In this document: one piece after another, positions 56,943 to 64,000 of the stretch
Layout: every line of letters starts with the position of its first letter
Position numbering within the stretch: the stretch's first letter is position 1
DNA from: Eremomyces bilateralis CBS 781.70
Taxonomy: Eukaryota; Ascomycota; Dothideomycetes; Eremomycetales; Eremomycetaceae
DNA length: 64,000 nucleotides
Reading direction: 5' to 3'
Assembly (NCBI RefSeq): GCF_010015585.1
Contig: NW_022985072.1
Coordinates: forward strand, 124,001-188,000
Program-made: the position numbers and the translations under genes
The notes under the pieces: generated by a model
Databases searched by the model: none
Told to the model about the DNA's origin: nothing
What the model saw: the letters and a program-made list of their open reading frames with translations, nothing else

Positions 56943-58099
56943 TCATAATTCGTCAAACATTTCCAAGGCCGAGCAACGTTTCCCCGTGATGCTCGCGGGT
57001 GATTTCTTAGGCGATCCGATCGAATGCCCGACACCGTCAAGGATGAAGGATGTGACCGCTTCGTCTGAGCCGTTCAGGGCAGAGACGTTTACCCCCACGC
57101 GCGAGGCGTAATCGTGATCTGGAGGCCAAATGTAACGGGCGAGCGACAGGGCCAACATGATGGCGACGATCGCACCTAGACTCCCCCAGAAGATCTTCAG
57201 ACGTCCTGTGTGGAATCAGAAGCTGCATCGGATGGTGGACTGAGGCCGGTACTCACTGCTTACGTTGGCCTGCCACTGAACCTCACTTTGCTCGCGTCTC
57301 TCGATGCGGCGCTTGGTCTGGTACAGGCGCTGCTTTAAACTGTCCGCTTTCCGTTTACTGCTGTCGAGACGACCCGATAACTCGGTAATATCTTTCCTTT
57401 GCTGTTGGAAGTCCCCGAGATTCTCGGCTTGAGTGTTGATCTCCTCTTGCAACGCGTTTGAGTCGATGTCGAACTCATGATGTAATTGGACCTTCATAGA
57501 GACGAGTTCCTGGATGGAGCCCATTGTCGACTGGATCGTGGAGAACTTTTCGAGGATGGAATAGTGGATGCTGTCGAGTTCTTGAATCGCGTCTAGAGAA
57601 GTGTCCATAAGGGTTTGATAGGACTCGTAGAGTTCCCTGGCGGGGTTGTCAACCATTTTTCTGGTCACACGATACAGGTATGGTATTCTTACTCTTCCCG
57701 AATGGCATTCCGCTGCTTTTCCGCCTCCACATCCTCTTTCCGAGCAATCTGCGGCTGCATCGCTCGAGGCATCGCAGAAACGGCGACGCCCTTGTTGGGA
57801 TCCCGCATCTGCCCGTTCCGATCTGTATCGAACACCGGGTCCCAACTGCGGCTCCGGCCGTGACTAGGGCGATGTGCCGTGTGGGATTTGTAGTCTAACA
57901 ACGAGTGGTTGCGATGGTGTCGATGATGTGGCCGCCGACTGCTGCGATGCGGGATAGGCAGAGCATGGTGGTGGTGATGATGTCGCTTCGGGTGCAACGG
58001 CAGCGCTGTTGTTAAGGCAGATGGTCGGGGAACTGATTGCCGAGAGTGGTCGGTGGAGTCCATGTCTCTAGCATAGCCGTCATCGGAGATGAAATCCAT
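56943..58099 (-). CDS. His-rich, coiled-coil, tail-anchored-like membrane protein
   Basis: Three exons (58099-57693, 57636-57257, 57205-56943; introns of 56 and 51 nt) give 349 residues. The first 100 residues are very rich in His and Arg (a run of six His, then HHRHHRNH). A long coiled coil spans about 140-260 (with ELSGRLDSSKRKADSLKQRL and KRRIERREQ). One hydrophobic helix follows at about 266-289 (LGAIVAIMLALSLARYIW), and the last 60 residues lie on the other side of the membrane. The order coiled coil, one helix, short tail recalls tethering proteins or SNARE-like proteins, but no SNARE layer is evident. I do not recognise the family. Confidence 0.8.
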
Positions 58100-58636
58100 T
58101 TCGGAAGGTATTGGTTCCAGACTCTCTAATATCTAAAGAGGCCTGTTTCACGTTCACATGAAAGTACAGTAGTTCACGAGCCCCAAGCTCAGGGCAAGCA
58201 TCGGAATGATCACAAGGAGAAGGGGTCGAACTTTACCAACCAATGACGTGTATCCCGTTTAGACATCACTGAAATTATCACATCAACATGAACAAACCAC
58301 AAACCTGCTCTGTCTTAGGTATCGTAGTTAATTGGGACTAAATATACATTGACGTCTTATTAAGTTTAAATTAAGATTCTTTTGTAAAACTTTGCATCAA
58401 CACTGCCGGTAGCCAACAAAGAGCTCCGATAATGTGGTACCGAACATCAAGCCATGGGAGGGCGTGGAGTGATCCAGGTCTCTACAATTTCACCGCTCAT
58501 TCGAAGATCCTCAATTCCTCACGAACTCCTGAGCCTGGGACAGATACTGTACTCATACAGCTCTTCTAAAGCTCTTCACAGTGCTCAAAACAACAGGTGA
58601 ATTGGAGCCCATGAAACAAGCTATTCACACCCAATT
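58100..58636. other. intergenic region
   Basis: The promoter of the coiled-coil gene and the TspO 3' flank. AT-rich around 58320-58400. No gene is supported. Confidence 0.5.
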
Positions 58637-59369
58637 TTAGGATGGCTTGGGCTTGTTCATATATTGCTTGAAGGACCATCCATTGAGATGGCCACATCCA
58701 GCCTGAAGCAAGTTAATTTGGACCAATGTAAAAATGAGAATCAATACTAACGCTGAGATATGTTGCATAGGATAGCCACCCGAGATATGGGACCATCAAC
58801 CAGGCCGAGACCTTGTCCACCTTGGACCAGATATACGTCAAGTAGCTGGTCACACCCAGGAGTGCCACGATATCCACTGTAGCCTCCAGCGGTTTGCCGA
58901 GCCCAAAGAATAGAGGCATCCAAAGAAGGTTCAAACCCAGTTGGATGGTGTACAAGGTGCCACCTTGCTGTGTGTCCTGAGTCAGCAGTCACTCCTCTAC
59001 AGCCAGTAGCCGTTCCCTGACCATGGAGACATACCCTTGCGAGAGCAACTTTCCTAGGGGTTATGGACGACGTCCCTGTGGTCCAGGCGCGATGAGCAGC
59101 ATATCCCATTGTGGCATAAAGAGCTGTCCAGACGGGGGCGAAGACCCATGCGGGGGGATTGCCTAGAGGCTGCTTGATCTTGGGATAAAAGTGACCTTCA
59201 CGGGCTAGAACGAGTTAGATATTAACTATTGGAGGAAGAAGGGGAGGTGAAAAAAACGTCTAGTGAGGTATCCAACGGCATTGCCGCATCCCAGTGGAAG
59301 CAGGATCGAGGCAGCTGCATTGTTGAAAACAGCGGACGGAAGAGTGAGGCATGGTATATGTGTGGTCAT
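58637..59369 (-). CDS. tspO: TspO/MBR family translocator protein
   Basis: Four exons (59369-59258, 59204-59035, 58967-58752, 58702-58637; introns of 53, 67 and 49 nt) give 187 residues, normal for the family. It is a five-helix membrane protein of the TspO/18-kDa translocator type that binds tetrapyrroles and sterols. The conserved core is visible: PPAWVFAPVWTALYATMGYAA, then YTIQLGLNLLWMPLFF and VSAWLMVPYLGWLSYATYLS, matching the P..P..VF...W..LY and W..LFF..... hallmarks. The small last exon supplies the C-terminal tail ending in KPKPS. The first donor (GTTTTT) is atypical; the frame and the TRPREGHF junction support it. Confidence 0.92.
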
Positions 59370-60523
59370 AATGATTGGTGGCTATTAAGTATGATGTAGC
59401 AGCCACTTAGATCTTATAATGAACTTGGGGTTATTATAATCCTTTAAAAAGATAGGATACGGATGTTAAGATTTGATGACTTGCAACCAAAGCTGATTCG
59501 ACTTGATTCAGATTGGGGATGCTGGAGATGTTTTCCAGCTTTGATCTGAATATGATATTTCTGAGGTTAAACCCTTACCTGATTTGCGTGCAATCATGAG
59601 ATATATGGAACCTGAACTCCTTCATAGCAACCTCTCGAATAGTCTCGATTGAGAGACTGTCAGTGCTGCTGAGATCGGCCCCTCATCACCTCGTCATATT
59701 TGATAGAGTTGATACTGGCATACCCTGGAATACGCTATTCCATGTACAGTTAGTGGAATTAAGCTGTTTAGGATTAGCATGTAGCTTGCTAAATAAGATG
59801 CCTAACGGAATATGGTATAGCGCTGGTAGACTTACGTAGTAGAGGCACGTGAGATAGCTTCTGTGCACGTGATGTCTTTGATGGCTGGACAGTGGACACC
59901 TCGATCCGCATCTCCTTCATCGCCCAACTGAACCTCACTTCATCTCTTAAGGGTATTTGCATCTCTATGTCAAGCCTCTCTGCTTGACCACCTGCATTAC
60001 CTTGTGCGCAACCATCGTGAGTGCAGTCTGCTTGTTGCGCTACCTGCCTCAAACCCATCTTGTGTAATTGTGTGTTTTCTCCACCCTTAGGCTTTGCTTC
60101 TCCAGTCCCCCATCTACCTTTCTCTCCAGCGCTGGCGCCGACATGAGTCGCGTCGCGAGCACCTTTCAAGTCCTCTTTTCAGCCCTCTTTCCATTAGCTA
60201 TTCTTACAGCTTTCTTATGAGCAGTCGCCGAGATTACTGCTCACTCATCACTTTTGGACCCTCTCACTCTTTTCTTGTTTCAGAACGCCGTGTCTTCTAA
60301 CTCATTGAAATGTTCCACTCTAACGCGATTCTTATCATGGCAAACAGCTTCCATCGACCGATTGTCCACATCTATTACCCAAACCCCATTACCTGACGGT
60401 TCCCTACAACCTGCGAGCAATCCGCTCGGCATATGATGCTTTGGCAATCCGCCTACAAGAAAGTTGTCTGCCTTGCATAACTTGAGTTCAACGAGACATT
60501 ATTCAGAGCGGACCGTCACAGCA
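59370..60523. promoter_or_regulatory. divergent promoter region, tspO / ars2, with paired E-boxes
   Basis: Two CACGTG boxes, at 59846-59851 and 59866-59871, lie exactly 20 bp apart (two helical turns); both continue as CACGTGA. Such pairs are typical of bHLH-bound sites. No gene is supported in the region. The ars2-proximal part (60160-60500) is CT-rich. Confidence 0.55.
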
Positions 60524-63413
60524 ATGGAGGCATATCAGTACGTCGGTGGCATTTCATGTTGGACTTCATATGCTGATTACTTGACTGCAGGCGTGAAGAC
60601 GCACGATTCGGGACGGACGGATTCCGTCGAAGATCACCTTCGGGTAAGAAATAGACTATGCGTTTTCTGCACCATGGAATTGAAATATCGCCTGGCAACA
60701 TGGTGTTGACATGAAAGATGGAAAATTCCATTGTTTCAGAACGGTCCCTTGATTTTGTTCAACCTCGACCTTGTTCTTTATGGAATCGTTGCTCATTTGT
60801 CATCTTTGTTAGGGAATTACGATCGTCGACCTCGTCAGCCCAGGAATCGCTCGAGATCTCCTGTCGCCATCGATCGGTATCAGCCCGAACGCAACCGTGA
60901 TGAATACTATCGAGGCCGCGAAGAGCCTCCGAGGCGACGCAGCCCACCTCCCGTCCAAGCGGGGATCGACCGTTACGTGCCCGGACAAGAACCGGCCGCC
61001 CCCGCTGTGACTACCAATCCGCTTCCAAACCCTCTCTCGCTTGACTTTCAAGTTGGGTTCAATTGGTTCGCTGAATGGTGGCGCATGGATCAACTCATCA
61101 AGGAGGAGAAGGAGCGTCAGAAGAACGGAGGCCGTAGACCTGAACGTCTCAAGGGCGAAAAGGAGTCTCGCGAAGAGCGCAACAAGGAACGAGAGCAGAT
61201 CCAGGCGGCTTATGATGCGTACAAGGAGAAACTCCAGATGCAAATGGCCCGCACTTTCATCCACCAACACAAAGGCGAGGAGTGGTTCAAGGAGCGATAC
61301 GACCCGCAAGTCCGTGAACCTTTGAGGAAGAGACTCGCAGAGTTCAGGAAGGAAGCCTACAATCAATGGCAGCAAGACATTTCTTCCGGGTACTTCGATG
61401 AGTTCAACCTGGAGGGGATCTACAAGAATGATAGTAACGGAGCCGGTGGTATTGTTGAGAAAGAAGAAGGCGAGACGACCGCAGCAAATGAGGTGTTGGG
61501 TGTCGGCGACCTCCTGCCATCGAAAGGAGGAGACCTCCGTGACGAGTCTGCGCAACAGCCGACGCTTCTTATCAAGACCATCGCACCAACCGTGAGCCGT
61601 GAGAAGATGGAGAACTTCTGCAAAGAGCACCTTGGTGAAGGGGAGGGTGGCTACAAATGGCTCAGCCTGAGCGATCCTAACCCTCAGAAGAAGTGCCATC
61701 GAATTGGCTGGGTCATCTTGAATCAGCAGCAAGATCAGTCTTGGGGTTTGGACGAGCGCGGCGATGGCCGAGAGGAAGACATGGAAGAAGGCGAAGAAGG
61801 TCTGGCTCGCTCAGATAACGAGACCTCGGGGCCTCGTGGAACCGCCGTCAAGGCTTTGGAGCAACTCAACGGGAAGACCATCCATGATGAGGAGCGTGGA
61901 GATTTCACGTGCCACGTTGGTGTCCATGAGCCGCCTGCTCTTCCGAGAAAGAAAGCCTTGTGGGACCTCTTCTCCGCACCGGAGCGCATCGAACGCGATC
62001 TTCAGCTCGTGACGCGCCTGGCCAACAAATTTGACGAAGAGCTTGGCGAGGATCATTCCGGGGTGGCGTTGGTCGAACAACGCGTGGAAGAGATGCAGAG
62101 GCAAGGACTCCTTCAACCACCCTTCGGTACTAGTTCCAAGAAAGCCAAAGCGGAGTCTGAGGACGAAGATGCGATGGAAGAGGGTGAAGAGGAGGAGGAG
62201 GGTACATATGACGAGGATGTGGATGACGAGGATCTCCTTGCGAAAAAGAAGAAGCTCGATCTTACGGTCGAGTATCTGCGCCGGGTCTTCAACTTCTGCT
62301 TCTTCTGCGTCTTCGAAAGCGACTCGGTCCATGAATTGATGAGGAAGTGTCCGGGTGGACATTTGCGTCGGCCGAGAGCGAGTCTTACCACGCCAGCCAA
62401 GATCGCTGCCAAAGCGAGTGCTTCCGGCCAGCCATTCCCTTACAAAAAGCAGGATTTGTCTGGAGAGGGCGAAGGCGCGTTGTCGCCAGTTGAAGAGAAG
62501 AAATTCCCCAAAGGAAATCCGAAGACCCAGCAGCAGCTTCAACGAGCGTTCAACTGGGTGAAGACCTACGAGGACAAGCTGTTCCAGATCTTGGACCCTG
62601 CGAGTGTGGATATCAAGAAGCTGGGCGGGAAACCTTCCGAAGAGGGAATGGAAGAAGAACTTCACAAATTTGTGAAGCAGGAGGACGAAGCCAAGTTCCG
62701 ATGCAAAGTGCCCGACTGCGCCAAGCTTTTCAAAGGCGAGAATTTCTGGCGGAAGCATGTTGAGAAGAGGCACGCCGAGTTCTTTGAGAAGATCAAATCC
62801 GATGTAAGTGATCCATACGCGATTTACTTGGATCATAGACTAATGTCCGTAGGTCGAGCTTGTGAATGCATATGTCCTTGATCCAGCTCATATCGCACCA
62901 TCTAGGACGGACGCCAACAGCAACGGCCACTTCCCCATGAGCAATCATGCTGTCACCGGAACCCCTCGTGGCTTCAACCTCTCCGCCATACCCTTCGCCT
63001 TCAACAACGCGATACCAGGCGGTGTCCCCAACCCCGCCGCCATCCAAGCCTACTTCGCCCAAAACAACATGGTCCCCCCACCCGGCTGGACGGCCGGCGG
63101 CGCCATGATGGGTGCGGAAGACGACCGTCGCCCCGGCGGCCCGATCCGACGCTTCAACAACCGCCCGAACAACCGCGCGGGCGGCCCTTACGATCGGCCC
63201 TCGAAGGACATGCGGAACGCGCGATGGGGCAGCGCGTCTGGGCGGTTGACGCCGCCTCGCGCCAACGGGGCGCGCATGCCGGTTGATCCGCGCTTTGCCG
63301 ATGCGGCGGCGGCGCTAGTGGGGCCGCGGGAGGCGGTGCAAGGGAGGACGTTGCGGAGCTATGAGGACCTCGATGCGGCGGGGGCGAATGGGAGTGCGGA
63401 GTTGAATTACTGA
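60524..63413 (+). CDS. ars2: Ars2/SERRATE RNA-processing protein
   Basis: Four exons (60524-60537, 60591-60643, 60813-62803, 62853-63413; introns of 53, 169 and 49 nt) give 872 residues. Ars2 joins the nuclear cap-binding complex to RNA processing and decay. After a short N-terminus (MEAYQREDARFG) and an Arg/Ser-rich region, the SERRATE/Ars2 N-terminal domain starts near residue 95 (LDFQVGFNWFAEWW, HQHKGEEWFKERYDP). The RRM-like and C-terminal Ars2 regions follow (FNFCFFCVFE, KCPGGHLRRP), then the C2H2 finger at about 650 (CKVPDCAKLFKGENFWRKHV) and a Gly/Pro/Asn-rich tail. The first exon is only 14 nt; its junction and the 169-nt intron are inferred from phase, and alternative 5' ends remain possible. 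The core assignment is firm. Confidence 0.9.
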
Positions 63414-64000
63414 GTCGGCACGGGTTCCTTGCGACGTCGCGTGGATATGGGGAGAAATGCGCGGGATTCGTCACGCGGAATTAGAACATCACATGGTCTT
63501 ATCGATGGGGTTCGCACCACAAGAGTCCGTGTTCGTTAGGGTGACTTAACGGGTGCAAAATTGCGTTCATTATTGCTGGGGACGATCATTTAACATTCTC
63601 TACTCCGTCGAAGGGTGTCTGACTTCCGAGAGATGACGGACCCAGCCTTTATGTTTCACACTGTATGTTAGATTGACGGCTGGACTTCAGGGCCATCGAC
63701 GCGGAGATGGCACCGCGTCCTCCGGGTTTCGGATCAAAATTTTTATTTCTAGCTAGCCTGAGTAACAAATGGAAATTCGAAATCTGCACCATGATCCCGT
63801 CGTGTCTCTTGTGAGTAGTGACTTGTGAGGATGTCCGATGACGCCAATCCGAAGTTGCCGTTAGATTGGCGATGGTCGCTTACAAGGATGGATCAGATGG
63901 ACATTGGAGGAACGTTCAACAACGGGATCTTGCTCGACGGGCAGTTTAGTCCCCATTGGCTCCTTCAGCTCGCAACTAACCAATGCCCAGGAATTGGTGG
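63414..64000. other. right-edge region
   Basis: The ars2 3' flank and unassigned sequence. No open frame with recognisable features is seen. Confidence 0.45.

Noticed and set aside
57661-57692. 32-nt intron in the coiled-coil gene
   Set aside because: Too short for a fungal intron; the next CAG acceptor, 24 nt further, keeps the same frame and gives a normal 56-nt intron.
61811-62836. 341-codon minus-strand frame
   Set aside because: Antisense to ars2, whose domains are clear.
1-64000. Secondary-metabolite cluster, CRISPR array or intact transposon
   Set aside because: No synthase or transposase genes and no regularly spaced repeats were found; the single MFS gene and C2H2 factor are far apart and lack partner genes.

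Overview
The window is nuclear DNA from a filamentous ascomycete (Pezizomycotina, most likely a eurotiomycete). The signs are many introns of 47-90 nt with GTATGT/GTAAGT-type donors, CTAAC-like branch sites and AG acceptors; CT-rich leaders; a complex I assembly factor, which fermenting yeasts lack; and fungal families such as a p24 cargo receptor, a RAVE subunit, a HOL1-like MFS carrier, a fungal BTB protein, SERRATE/Ars2 and a GPI-anchored Cys-rich wall protein. I saw no rRNA, tRNA, CRISPR array or intact transposon. Most genes were rebuilt by hand: exon boundaries were accepted when donor, acceptor, reading phase and protein family agreed.

Layout. 1-1.9 kb: no convincing gene. 1.9-16.2 kb: a BRCT-less ATP-dependent DNA ligase (+), Erv25 (+), a BTB protein (+) ending 76 bp from an NDUFAF2-type complex I factor (-), a calponin-homology protein (+), an MFS transporter (+) and a PRMT3-type arginine methyltransferase (+). 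16.9-32.3 kb: RAVE subunit Rav1 (+), a TLC-domain membrane protein (-), a GPI-anchored Cys-rich protein (+), a mitochondrial two-RRM protein (-) sharing a short divergent promoter with a GRF zinc-finger protein (+), an uncertain spliced gene (+) and bleomycin hydrolase (-). 33.1-37.4 kb: an intronless 1450-residue, mostly disordered protein (-). 37.4-45.4 kb: about 8 kb with almost no recognisable genes, but with a minisatellite, two perfect hairpins and short related repeats. 45.4-63.4 kb: an ELMO-domain protein (-), a Rad53/Chk2 checkpoint kinase (+), a VOC/glyoxalase-fold protein (+), a C2H2 regulator (-), a His-rich coiled-coil membrane protein (-), TspO (-) and Ars2/SERRATE (+).

The genes are mostly housekeeping and do not form a metabolic cluster. 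Some share themes (DNA ligase, Rad53, GRF finger and the histone-fold protein with DNA or chromatin; Erv25, TLC, Rav1 and ELMO with membranes and trafficking), but nothing in the layout shows that they work together.

The most interesting observation is in the 1450-residue protein. Near its N-terminus it carries what looks by eye like an H2B-type histone fold (residues about 97-156) followed by an H2A-type fold (about 226-315) in one chain, then over 1100 residues of Ser/Pro-rich sequence with four copies of a short DF(L/I)R motif. A single-chain H2B-H2A pseudo-dimer of this kind in a fungal nuclear gene would be worth structural confirmation.
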